Part shown: positions 15,606-22,468 of the stretch, in pieces
Layout: every line of letters begins with the position of its first letter
Numbering within the stretch: position 1 is the stretch's first letter
DNA from: a virus
Length of the DNA: 23,692 bases
IMG/VR virus record: IMGVR_UViG_3300048113_000935
Span: 1 to 23,692 of that record
Reading direction: 5' to 3' (one strand)
Position numbers and translations under genes: made by a program
The notes under the pieces: model-generated
Databases searched by the model: none
What the model was told of the DNA's origin: nothing
What the model saw: the letters and a program-made list of their open reading frames with translations, nothing else

Positions 15606-16189
15606 GTCTTGTCTATTTCTGTTAATTTATGTATTTCTAATTGATTTGTAAAGTGTTGATTATACTCAGTGTTGAACTTAACAACCTTCTTATTTTTAGG
15701 ACAATGATCTATAACTGTTTTGTTATCTGTGATCCATAAGTCACACGTTTTCCATAGTTTAGGTATTTCACTAGACATTGTAAATTTGACGTTGTTACCC
15801 ATAAAACCATTTTTAGAAAGAAAAAATAGTGTCGAAGGTTTGGACTTACCTAATTGATCTAAACCAACTAATGTAAAATTATGGTCCTTATTTTCATATA
15901 TAAGATTATTTAAATCATGAAACGCCTTCAAATAACTTTGATTGGAATGTCCGAATATTTCCATTGCGTAATCAATAAAAATAAAATTATCGAACTCTTC
16001 TTTTGACTGATATTTGTAACTTTCTAATAAGAAATTGTTTTTAACTGGTTCTATAACACCATATTCAAATGAATTTTCTTCATCTGTTTTCTCATCGGTT
16101 TCTCTATCTAAATAATAGTCTTTATAATGGTAATCAAACTTAGCAATTGTGTTACGTAAGACCCCATCTATATTAATTAAAATTTCCAT
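15539..16189 (-). CDS. HAD-like protein lacking the nucleophilic Asp
   Basis: 216 residues. The N-terminus MEILINIDGVLRNT fits HAD motif I (DxDGxL) except that the first Asp, the phosphoryl-accepting nucleophile, is Asn (Asn6); the second Asp (Asp8) is kept. A later segment, LWITDNKTVIDHCP (about 150-163), fits motif IV, where paired acidic residues bind Mg2+. Between them is a mainly helical cap. The fold is a fair match to 5'(3')-deoxyribonucleotidase-like HAD proteins, but normal phosphatase chemistry is unlikely with Asn at this position. Upstream is a 40-nt AT-rich gap after phoH, with TACTTATA (16215-16222), one mismatch from the TATTTATA box. The start at 16189 is the only reasonable ATG. 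Confidence 0.7.
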   Translation of the reverse strand: MEILINIDGVLRNTIAKFDYHYKDYYLDRETDEKTDEENSFEYGVIEPVKNNFLLESYKYQSKEEFDNFIFIDYAMEIFGHSNQSYLKAFHDLNNLIYENKDHNFTLVGLDQLGKSKPSTLFFLSKNGFMGNNVKFTMSSEIPKLWKTCDLWITDNKTVIDHCPKNKKVVKFNTEYNQHFTNQLEIHKLTEIDKTWLKSSENIIVSTLTKLLKRVS

Positions 16190-16229
16190 ATTAGTAATAT
16201 AATGATATTATTGTTATAAGTAAAGTCTA

Positions 16230-16928
16230 TTATTCGTACCTCTTTAAGATTTTACTAATAATAGGGTTCCTTACAATGTCTTTATTTGAGAATTCAAACA
16301 CACCGACATTATTTAAATCGGTTAATCTCTTTTTTGCGTCGTATAAACCACTCTTCGTCTTGTCTCTAAACTTATCAGATTGATCTAAATCACCAGAAAG
16401 GAAAAATTTTGAGTTATACCCAATACGGGTTAGGAGTAGTTTAATTTGTGCTGGTGACGCATTTTGTGCTTCTTCAAAAACAAGTATTGTATTATCAACG
16501 TTCCAACCTCTCATGTATGCAAGTGCCGCAACTTCGATGTACCCCTCATCTTTTAATTTTTCACGTTGTTCTTTACCTATGATCTTATTTAGAAGATAGT
16601 AGGATGGAAAGATATATGGGTCAAGTTTTTCTTCAAGACCACCAGGTAATGAACCTAACTTTTCTTCTGCTTCAACTGCGGGTCTAACAATAAGTATTTT
16701 TTCATATTTATTGTCTTCTTGCCAAAGTAAATCGACCGCTCTTTTCATTGCGATAAAAGATTTACCAACACCCGCCGGTCCAAAACATAGTGTTATCTCA
16801 TTACTACCAAGAACATCCCAATACTCTTTTTGAGAGTCGTTAAGAAACTTTTCTCTAGGTTTTTTTATAATCTCTTTTATCCTTTGTTTTTTGGATACTT
16901 TAGTACTCGTACTTTTTCTTTGAGCCAT
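16230..16928 (-). CDS. phoH: PhoH-like P-loop ATPase
   Basis: 232 residues, the size of phage PhoH. Walker A is GPAGVGKS (50-57), Walker B is ILVFEEAQN (148-156), and SGDLDQSD (about 178) is the sensor-like motif; the arrangement matches the helicase-like PhoH ATPase domain. The N-terminal 30 residues are a basic tail. phoH is widely carried by aquatic phages; its role there remains uncertain (RNA-linked or stress-linked ATPase) and phosphate regulation is not shown. It lies between dut and the HAD-like gene, with a 21-nt gap before the start and no Shine-Dalgarno. Confidence 0.93.
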   Translation of the reverse strand: MAQRKSTSTKVSKKQRIKEIIKKPREKFLNDSQKEYWDVLGSNEITLCFGPAGVGKSFIAMKRAVDLLWQEDNKYEKILIVRPAVEAEEKLGSLPGGLEEKLDPYIFPSYYLLNKIIGKEQREKLKDEGYIEVAALAYMRGWNVDNTILVFEEAQNASPAQIKLLLTRIGYNSKFFLSGDLDQSDKFRDKTKSGLYDAKKRLTDLNNVGVFEFSNKDIVRNPIISKILKRYE

Positions 16929-16949
16929 TAATCTTAATTATGTGTAACT

Positions 16950-17606
16950 TTATTTACCTGTTGAACCAAAACCTCCGTCACCTCTATCGGTTTCGGATAA
17001 ATTAGTAACTTCAGTAAATTTTATTTTGGGGTAGGGTAAAATCATTAACTGACATATCCTCTCCCCATTTTCATAAATGGTGGATTGGTTGGTTCCTGTA
17101 TTAATATTGAATGTCGCCATTATTTCCCCCCTATAACCACTATCTATAACACCAACAGAATTACTTAATTCTAAGACGGTCCTACGGATTGAGGATCTTG
17201 GAAAAACCAAACCAACATATCCTGAAGGTATCTCCAATGAAATCCCTGTACTATACGTGACTTGGTTTGTTTGTTCATTCAATACATAACTCACACAATG
17301 TAAATCCACACACCCATCACCCTTTTTAGAATATGTTGGTGTAACTGCATCTTTGTGTAATTTTTTAAATTTACAACCAATGGTGTATTCATAGGGTGTA
17401 TTGGTTGTGTCACTTACATTAGTTCCTTGTTGGGAGTTTTGTACATGATCCATTGAGTCGGACGTTAACTTATTTAAAGTCTCAGCCACTTCATTCATAA
17501 ATGATTCATCTATGTTGTCCTCATCTTCTTCTGAAAGAATTTCTTCAAAACCTTCTAATTTTTTTAGATATTCTTCTAACGATTTTTTATCCATGTTTTT
17601 GTTCAA
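16950..17606 (-). CDS. dut: dUTPase with N-terminal acidic extension
   Basis: Trimeric dUTP diphosphatase hydrolysing dUTP to dUMP and pyrophosphate, limiting uracil in phage DNA and feeding thymidylate synthesis. All five motifs are seen: motif 1 GDGCVDLHC with Asp101, motif 2 PRSS (136-139), motif 3 GVIDSGYRGEI (152-162) with catalytic Asp155, motif 4 GERICQLMI (181-189), motif 5 DRGDGGFGSTG (207-217). The catalytic domain begins near residue 74; the first ~73 residues are an acidic, helical and Ser/Thr-rich extension absent from ordinary dUTPases. The start at 17606 overlaps the preceding gene by 20 nt; an ATG at 17594 (MDKKSLEEYL) would reduce this to 8 nt and is an alternative. Confidence 0.95.
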   Translation of the reverse strand: MNKNMDKKSLEEYLKKLEGFEEILSEEDEDNIDESFMNEVAETLNKLTSDSMDHVQNSQQGTNVSDTTNTPYEYTIGCKFKKLHKDAVTPTYSKKGDGCVDLHCVSYVLNEQTNQVTYSTGISLEIPSGYVGLVFPRSSIRRTVLELSNSVGVIDSGYRGEIMATFNINTGTNQSTIYENGERICQLMILPYPKIKFTEVTNLSETDRGDGGFGSTGK

Positions 17607-18147
17607 ATATGGCTAACTCAAACCCCTGTTTAACGATTTGTGCTAATGGTGTTGAGTGATATTTAGACTGTAAGTCATTATCACCCTTATCAGAATTAAC
17701 TATTGTTTGATACTCTTCTTCATTTAATTTAACACCATGTAATGAACAATAATATGCCGACCTTTCACCAACTCTCATAGAGACTAAATCATCATTAAAT
17801 TCATACATCTTACCCAATTTATTACGATGCCACTCACTTTCATTCGGTACGAATAAAAATACCTTACCTATTTGAGACAAGATTGTACATTTTAATATAC
17901 TGTTGATGGGTTGTTGTAAGTTTTCGGGTAAGATACTGTTAACCTTAACCGCATATTTTGATGCCGTAAAGACATGTTCTATCAAACCACCTGGGTAAGC
18001 ACCATACATATCTAATGTGGTCGATGCGGGAGAAGTAAAAAGATCATCACCTAAGAATTTAAGTAAATCAGATGTTAGTACATCATATTTCTCTGAAGTC
18101 TCAAGTAACTTCTTTTTATTATTCTCTATTTGTTCTTTGTTTAACAT
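17587..18147 (-). CDS. HD-fold-like protein lacking the HD pair
   Basis: 186 residues, helical. The segment GAYPGGLIEHVFTASKYAV (49-67) is the entry to many HD-domain phosphohydrolases (YPGGLLEHS type), and ILSQIGKVFLF (89-99) sits where those enzymes have L-HD-IGK. The His-Asp pair is replaced by Ser91-Gln92, while His58 and the following Gly-Lys are kept. It may therefore be a non-catalytic member of the HD fold, or metal binding may have been rebuilt. No other domain is seen. It lies between the DUF4494-like gene (4-nt gap) and dut (overlap), in a nucleotide-metabolism context. Fold assignment is by pattern only. Confidence 0.68.
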   Translation of the reverse strand: MLNKEQIENNKKKLLETSEKYDVLTSDLLKFLGDDLFTSPASTTLDMYGAYPGGLIEHVFTASKYAVKVNSILPENLQQPINSILKCTILSQIGKVFLFVPNESEWHRNKLGKMYEFNDDLVSMRVGERSAYYCSLHGVKLNEEEYQTIVNSDKGDNDLQSKYHSTPLAQIVKQGFELAIFEQKHG

Positions 18148-18151
18148 AATT

Positions 18152-18385
18152 CTATCCTTTATAAAGTTGTGGAGTGATTGCAGGATCTAATATACATTCG
18201 ATCGGCATCTTTACGATTGATATACTTTCACTCGATCTCATATCTTCAGATTTATATTTGTTCAAGACAATTGTTGCCTCTTCTACAGACTCCGCCTGTA
18301 CGACATATTTTACCTTGTCTAATCTTGGATTTCCGTTTCCATCCAATTGTTCTTTTTCGTAACCTACTGTTGCTAAATAATACAT
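18152..18385 (-). CDS. Small DUF4494-like protein
   Basis: 77 residues. The pattern YYLATVGYEKEQ - KVKYVVQAESVEEATIVL - ISIVKMPIECIL (strand, strand-helix with a V-x-A-x-S-x-x-E-A core, final strand) resembles DUF4494, a small family I recall mainly from Bacteroidetes and their phages. If correct it is a host clue. It has 4-nt gaps to both neighbours, so it is in the operon with the GT-B gene upstream and the HD-like gene downstream. Function is unknown. Confidence 0.7.
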   Translation of the reverse strand: MYYLATVGYEKEQLDGNGNPRLDKVKYVVQAESVEEATIVLNKYKSEDMRSSESISIVKMPIECILDPAITPQLYKG

Positions 18386-18389
18386 AATT

Positions 18390-19622
18390 TTACTTTTTTA
18401 TAATTGATTTTAAAAATTCCACTCTATCCTTAGAAACAGTGGCGAGTGAATATTTAACCTTTACTGTTTCATATAGTTTATTACCTAAGTCTTCTATCAT
18501 ATTAGGGTTTTCTATTAACTTCTTCATATGTTTACCCCACTGTTTATGATTTTTGTTTGTTGACACTAATAAAGAATTACCCTTAGGGTTAATTCCACCA
18601 CCACGTTCAACTGAGGATACTAAATCAATAAGATAGGGATCTTCTTCTGTTGCGATGATTGCCTTCTTATGAAATCCCGCCTCAATTACTTTTAGTTGAG
18701 ATTTATTAGCGTTAAATTCGGATTTAACCAACGGAGCTAACGATACATCAAAATAGTTGTAATTAGATGCATACTTGTTTATATCCATGGTCCATCTACG
18801 AACATAGGGTTGGTTTAATTCGTCAGGAAACTCTGTTTGTGTAAATGTGTGTAAATGATTTTTATAGTCTTGGGAAACTGATCTATAATCGTTAGTGAAA
18901 ATATTTTCATATTTAAACCACACGGTTTCCATAGGTTTAATAGGTCTTTCCGACATCTGACCTGTTTGTCTATTAATCATTTTCATATTCCCCCTTAAAT
19001 CAAAACCACATAAAACAAATTGTGTTTTACCTTTATATTGTTGAGTTATTGTTGAAATACCACTTTTAATTAATTCTAAGTCATGTAAGTGAGATGACCC
19101 CCCTAACCAACCAAATCTAACTAAATCAGATTCTTTTGGTTTTGGTTTGAATTGAGGTTCTTTTTCGTTTACCGCATTTGGAAATACTGAAACATTCTTT
19201 ATCCCTAATAAAGATTTAATTGTTTTTTGATAAATAGGTGTAGTGGTTGTTACATAGTCAGCACTTTTAAGTAACTCTGCACGTAATTTACTATACCCAT
19301 TTCTTTTAAATGTTTCATAGTTTGGGTGTCTGTGATCTACTCTCCAAAAATCGTCAATATCCATAACGACCTTAATTCCCTCTTTTTTTAACCAATTGAT
19401 TCGGTCTAAATTTAATTGAGATTCTCCTTTGTGTATGAATGAGTGAAAGTATACAATGTCGTAATTATCGAAAAATTTATTTTCGTTAGGTACGTCGAAT
19501 ACGAGATCAACATGTACTTCATCTGAATGGTTATCACCAATGTAAGTAAATGGATCTATGATTCTATATTTCCCGACACCGTGACTATCAGACGGAATTG
19601 CGAGTACTCTAACTTTTGACAT
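18390..19622 (-). CDS. GT-B glycosyltransferase (family 4-like)
   Basis: 410 residues with the GT-B two-domain layout. The N-terminal Rossmann-like domain begins MSKVRVLAIPSDSHGVGKYR with the glycine-containing acceptor loop, followed by VVMDIDDFW (86-93). The linker region has TTTTPIY and VFPNAVN (147-152), typical of GT4 enzymes entering the second domain, which starts with RFGWLGGSSHLHDL (169-182). The donor-site motif is FNANKSQLKVIEAGFHKKAI (303-322), with Glu314 in the conserved place. There is no membrane helix. It starts after a 52-nt gap (19623-19674) that holds AT-rich sequence but no exact TATTTATA. It is unrelated in detail to the other GT-B gene. Acceptor unknown. Confidence 0.83.
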   Translation of the reverse strand: MSKVRVLAIPSDSHGVGKYRIIDPFTYIGDNHSDEVHVDLVFDVPNENKFFDNYDIVYFHSFIHKGESQLNLDRINWLKKEGIKVVMDIDDFWRVDHRHPNYETFKRNGYSKLRAELLKSADYVTTTTPIYQKTIKSLLGIKNVSVFPNAVNEKEPQFKPKPKESDLVRFGWLGGSSHLHDLELIKSGISTITQQYKGKTQFVLCGFDLRGNMKMINRQTGQMSERPIKPMETVWFKYENIFTNDYRSVSQDYKNHLHTFTQTEFPDELNQPYVRRWTMDINKYASNYNYFDVSLAPLVKSEFNANKSQLKVIEAGFHKKAIIATEEDPYLIDLVSSVERGGGINPKGNSLLVSTNKNHKQWGKHMKKLIENPNMIEDLGNKLYETVKVKYSLATVSKDRVEFLKSIIKK

Positions 19623-19674
19623 ATATTATTGTTATATATCAAAATATAAGAAAAAAATATGACGAAATCAATCC

Positions 19675-20280
19675 TTACTTGGACTTATTTACTCCAGTAA
19701 TTTTACCTTTGAATATAGAATCCCCTACTTTAAGTACTAAAGTCTCGTTAATTGATGCTGTTTTAGATGCCGTTAAAATTAATTCTAACTTTCGGTCAAC
19801 AATTTCTTCCAAAGTATCTTTAATTGTTTCTTTAATGAGTGATTGTATATCTAAATTGTTCGTTCCTTCAGAAATAACTTGTTTAGTATTAGGTACGGAT
19901 TTTTTAGGTGTCGACATTCCTTCCCTCTCCATTAATTTTTTGGCGCCTTTTAACAAATCCATATCTAACCCATCACCCAATGAAATTTGATCCATTGTTG
20001 GTATTGGGTTATTAATCATCGCTTGTTTTATGGAGTCAGGTAATTTGGAACTATTAATCTTATCCTCATTCACTACGTTGGATGCGACGTTTCTCGTGCT
20101 TGGTTTAGTCCCTGGTTCAGAGACCAAATCACTAGTACTTCTTTGTAAAACAGATTCATCTATGTTACCTGTAGTGTAGTCCCCTCCGTCAACCTTAGTC
20201 ATAACTTTTTTAGCGTTAACTAATTTAGACATAAGATCCGTTGGACTTATAGGTTTTGTATTTAATTGTGTATCTGACAT
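19675..20280 (-). CDS. Putative virion protein, unknown function
   Basis: 201 residues. The N-terminal half is Ser/Thr/Asn/Lys-rich and probably flexible. KLPDSIKQAMINNPIP (about 79-94) is a motif I recall in phage proteins of this neighbourhood. A helical stretch (LIKETIKDTLEEIVDRKLE) is followed by a small beta C-terminus (LVLKVGDSIFKGKITGVNK) that reads like a short barrel. No enzyme motif. The flanking gaps are 39 nt upstream and 52 nt downstream, so it may be transcribed as its own unit or as the end of the upstream virion-protein block. Function unknown. Confidence 0.7.
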   Translation of the reverse strand: MSDTQLNTKPISPTDLMSKLVNAKKVMTKVDGGDYTTGNIDESVLQRSTSDLVSEPGTKPSTRNVASNVVNEDKINSSKLPDSIKQAMINNPIPTMDQISLGDGLDMDLLKGAKKLMEREGMSTPKKSVPNTKQVISEGTNNLDIQSLIKETIKDTLEEIVDRKLELILTASKTASINETLVLKVGDSIFKGKITGVNKSK

Positions 20281-20319
20281 TGTATTATAGTTTGTTAAAA
20301 TATAAACTTTTATTTCTTA

Positions 20320-21033
20320 TTAATAAAGTAATCTTTTGATTCTCTTTATATTCTCATTTAAACCATCATAGTCATTCGTTTCATCCTCCTCATCCTCATT
20401 ATCATCAGAGTCACTAACTTTGGGTGGTTCAATACTTGGTTTATTTTCAGGTTCAGGTTTGGGTAAGTCACTTTGTTGTGGTTCTGATGTTGGTTCACTT
20501 TGTTGTGGTTCTACTGAAGGTTCACTTTGTTGTGGTTCTACTGAAGGTTCACTTTGTTGTGGTTCTGATGTTGGTTCACTTTGTTGTGGTTCTGATGTTG
20601 GTTCTGTGTCTTTAGGTATATCGGGTGTAGATGACCAATCTGAAGTAACATATGTAGTTAACATTGATTTATCGTCACCCTCCTTATAACCTGGTCTTTT
20701 AGTATCAAATGTTTCCTCATCAAATATCTCTACTTGTGTTAATCGAGAAACCATAAAAGTTCTCCAATTATTTTTACTAAAACCCGTCTTTGATCTGGAG
20801 GGTGGTTGAACCCAACCCCTTATAATCATATTGCCTTTTTTAGATACCCCAAGTGCAACTACCTCTACTTTAACCCTTCGCCCCGCTTGGACTTGGTTTC
20901 TAGGTCCATTATAGAAAAAACTTATTGGATTTCTTTTTTTAATTGCGTTGGCTAACGCTTTTGGTTTTGACGCTAATTTAGGTTCTGACTGTTCACCTAT
21001 TAAAAATTTGTATATGTCTTTAAATAATTTCAT
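20320..21033 (-). CDS. WYL-like domain protein with Pro/Gln/Ser repeats
   Basis: 237 residues. After a leader (MKLFKDIYKFLIGE) comes a WYL-like or SH3-like beta domain (about 25-125): ALANAIKKRNPISFFYNG, then RRVKVEVVALGVSKKGNMII, and WRTFMVSRLTQVEIF, the strand order typical of this small domain in phages. Residues 144-188 are five tandem 9-residue repeats (EPTSEPQQS type), followed by an acidic stretch and a C-terminal GLNENIKRIKRLLY. The leader ends in a possible gp21 site (Ile-Gly-Glu14). WYL domains in regulators sense ligands; here no DNA-binding domain is present and the context is virion genes, so an internal or structural role is more likely. The start overlaps the preceding stop by one base. 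Confidence 0.75.
   Translation of the reverse strand: MKLFKDIYKFLIGEQSEPKLASKPKALANAIKKRNPISFFYNGPRNQVQAGRRVKVEVVALGVSKKGNMIIRGWVQPPSRSKTGFSKNNWRTFMVSRLTQVEIFDEETFDTKRPGYKEGDDKSMLTTYVTSDWSSTPDIPKDTEPTSEPQQSEPTSEPQQSEPSVEPQQSEPSVEPQQSEPTSEPQQSDLPKPEPENKPSIEPPKVSDSDDNEDEEDETNDYDGLNENIKRIKRLLY
20470..20604 (-). repeat. Five tandem 27-bp repeats (EPTSEPQQS / EPSVEPQQS)
   Basis: Five contiguous 27-bp units encode the 9-residue repeat, three of the TS type and two of the SV type (order TS, TS, SV, SV, TS). Units share the TTCACTTTGTTGTGGTTCT core on the + strand and differ in the rest. They are directly adjacent with no spacers, so this is a protein-coding tandem repeat, likely length-variable between relatives. 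Confidence 0.93.
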
Positions 21034-21977
21034 TAAAAATCGGGATACCCACTATTACCGTCGTATTGATTTCTCGCAAAACTTAGGTTTCTTTCGTTTA
21101 TGTCTTTTAATGTTCCCACACTATTATTGTTTTCCGCTCTACCTTTTTCATCTCCGTCTGATATTGCGTTAGGGTGAACTAAACTATATGAATTATTTTC
21201 ACTATAAATATTCCTTGCTTGACTATCTAAACGATTATTAATGTCTGTCTGTGAACCTACTTGATTATTGTTTTCACCTTTACCTAAATCATCACCGTCC
21301 GACAATGCATTAGGATGGTTTACACCATACCCGTTTAAGTCATTACTGTATTTGTTTTGTGCGATTATTGCCGCTCTTGTATTAATGTCGGTTATAGATC
21401 CGACCATTTGGTTGTTTTCGCCTTTACCCAACTCATCTCCGTCGGATATTGCGTTTGGATGATTTACACCATAACCGTTAGTTGAATCATATGAATTTCT
21501 GGCAACATTATCAATTCTTGTTTGATTATCGGTGAAACTACCGACCTTACCGTTGTTTTCACCCTTACCTAACTCATCACCATCAGATATTGCATTTGGG
21601 TGATTCGTACTATAACCATTATCGGAGTTATATGAATTTCTACCTATATGTTCTTGTCTTTGATTTTGGTCTGTTATTGTCCCAACTTCACCATTTCTTT
21701 CTCCTCTACCAAACTCATCACCATCAGATAAGGCGTTTGTATTTTCAATACCATAACCAAATTCAGGACCATATTTATTCCTACCTAAAGAATCGTTTCT
21801 GTTATTTATATCGGTATTTGAACCAACTCTACCATTATTCTCTCCTTTACCTTTATCGTCCCCGTCAGAAATTGCATTGGAGTGGTTTGAGTCATAACTT
21901 TTTGTTCTTTGGTAATCATTTCTTGACATTGCTTCGTCTAAAAATTGTTTCGATATTTTTTCTATTTGACTTGCCAT
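21033..21977 (-). CDS. Six-repeat virion protein (NAxSDGD...GKGENN repeats)
   Basis: 314 residues. After a 33-residue N-terminus, the rest is six tandem repeats of 47 residues (34-80, 81-127, 128-174, 175-222 with one extra residue, 223-269, and a shortened 270-314). Each has NA(I/L)SDGDxxG(K/R)GE, then VG(S/T)xTD, an Arg, then a Tyr and GY near the end. SDGDxxG looks like a calcium-binding loop; this is inference from Asp-Gly-Asp spacing. I recall similar NALSDGDEKGKGE proteins in far-T4 phages, with no known function. The N-terminus MASQIEKISKQFLDE fits a capsid-targeting peptide with a gp21 site. The start overlaps the previous stop (TAATG) and the stop overlaps the next start. Confidence 0.8.
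   Translation of the reverse strand: MASQIEKISKQFLDEAMSRNDYQRTKSYDSNHSNAISDGDDKGKGENNGRVGSNTDINNRNDSLGRNKYGPEFGYGIENTNALSDGDEFGRGERNGEVGTITDQNQRQEHIGRNSYNSDNGYSTNHPNAISDGDELGKGENNGKVGSFTDNQTRIDNVARNSYDSTNGYGVNHPNAISDGDELGKGENNQMVGSITDINTRAAIIAQNKYSNDLNGYGVNHPNALSDGDDLGKGENNNQVGSQTDINNRLDSQARNIYSENNSYSLVHPNAISDGDEKGRAENNNSVGTLKDINERNLSFARNQYDGNSGYPDF
21036..21878 (-). repeat. Six tandem ~141-bp coding repeats
   Basis: DNA encoding repeats 1-6 of the 314-residue protein. Protein conservation is high at the NAxSDGDxxGKGENN and VGS-TDIN-R positions, whereas codons differ between copies (for example TCATCACCATCAGA versus TCATCTCCGTCGGA on the + strand), so the repeats are old enough to have drifted silently and are kept by selection. 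Confidence 0.9.
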
Positions 21978-22468
21978 TATAATAATTTTTTAATTCTTTC
22001 AACATCCTCAAAAATACCTAACGAAGAAATAGGACTAACCGAAGTTTTATCCGAATTAGATTTCATCATATTTCTTGGAATTGAGTAATTTGTTTTTTTA
22101 TCGTGTTTTGCTAAAAAGGGGTTTTTTCTTATATCATCCAATTGTGAAATATTGTCTGCTCGTTTTTTAGATTCTTTATTGTTTTTAATAAGACTTCTTT
22201 CCCCATTTAAAAACTTTTTACACCATTCTAACATTTTCTCACCACCCGCCAAGTGAAATTGGTCATGGTTAGTTTTTTTATCCATATTTTCTAAGTCGTG
22301 AATAATTCTTTTCGCCTGACCATAAGTAATATTTTTAGTTCTAAGTAAATTCTTAGCTCGTTGAGTACCATCTATCGTCTTATCACCTAACGAGGTAAAA
22401 AACTTAAGTATGTAATCACAAATATCATCAGGTACTTTAAAAACCCTGTCTTTAAGATCTCTATTCAT
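21977..22468 (-). CDS. Conserved phage hypothetical (putative virion protein)
   Basis: 163 residues. The N-terminal two thirds are helical with a distinctive core, GTQRAKNLLRTKNITYGQAKRI (split at residue level: GTQRAKNLL then ITYGQAKRIIHDLENM), followed by HLAGGEKMLEWCKKFLNGER. I recall this combination as a conserved far-T4 phage protein of unknown role near structural genes. The C-terminal third is disordered and Ser/Lys-rich, ending FEDVERIKKLL, similar to the RIKRLLY end of the WYL-like protein two genes on. It overlaps the gene before it by 8 nt and the repeat gene after it by one base. Confidence 0.75.
   Translation of the reverse strand: MNRDLKDRVFKVPDDICDYILKFFTSLGDKTIDGTQRAKNLLRTKNITYGQAKRIIHDLENMDKKTNHDQFHLAGGEKMLEWCKKFLNGERSLIKNNKESKKRADNISQLDDIRKNPFLAKHDKKTNYSIPRNMMKSNSDKTSVSPISSLGIFEDVERIKKLL

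Noticed and set aside
19623-19674. Promoter or terminator in this 52-nt gap
   Set aside because: AT-rich with a T-run but no stem-loop and no exact TATTTATA; nothing firm can be called.
20470-20604. Possible CRISPR array
   Set aside because: Repeats are directly adjacent with no spacers and remain in frame as a 9-residue protein repeat.
20420-20689. Cys/Gly-rich open frame on the + strand (CCGS repeats)
   Set aside because: It is the antisense reading of the EPQQS tandem repeat; the - strand gene has a proper domain and coupled junctions.
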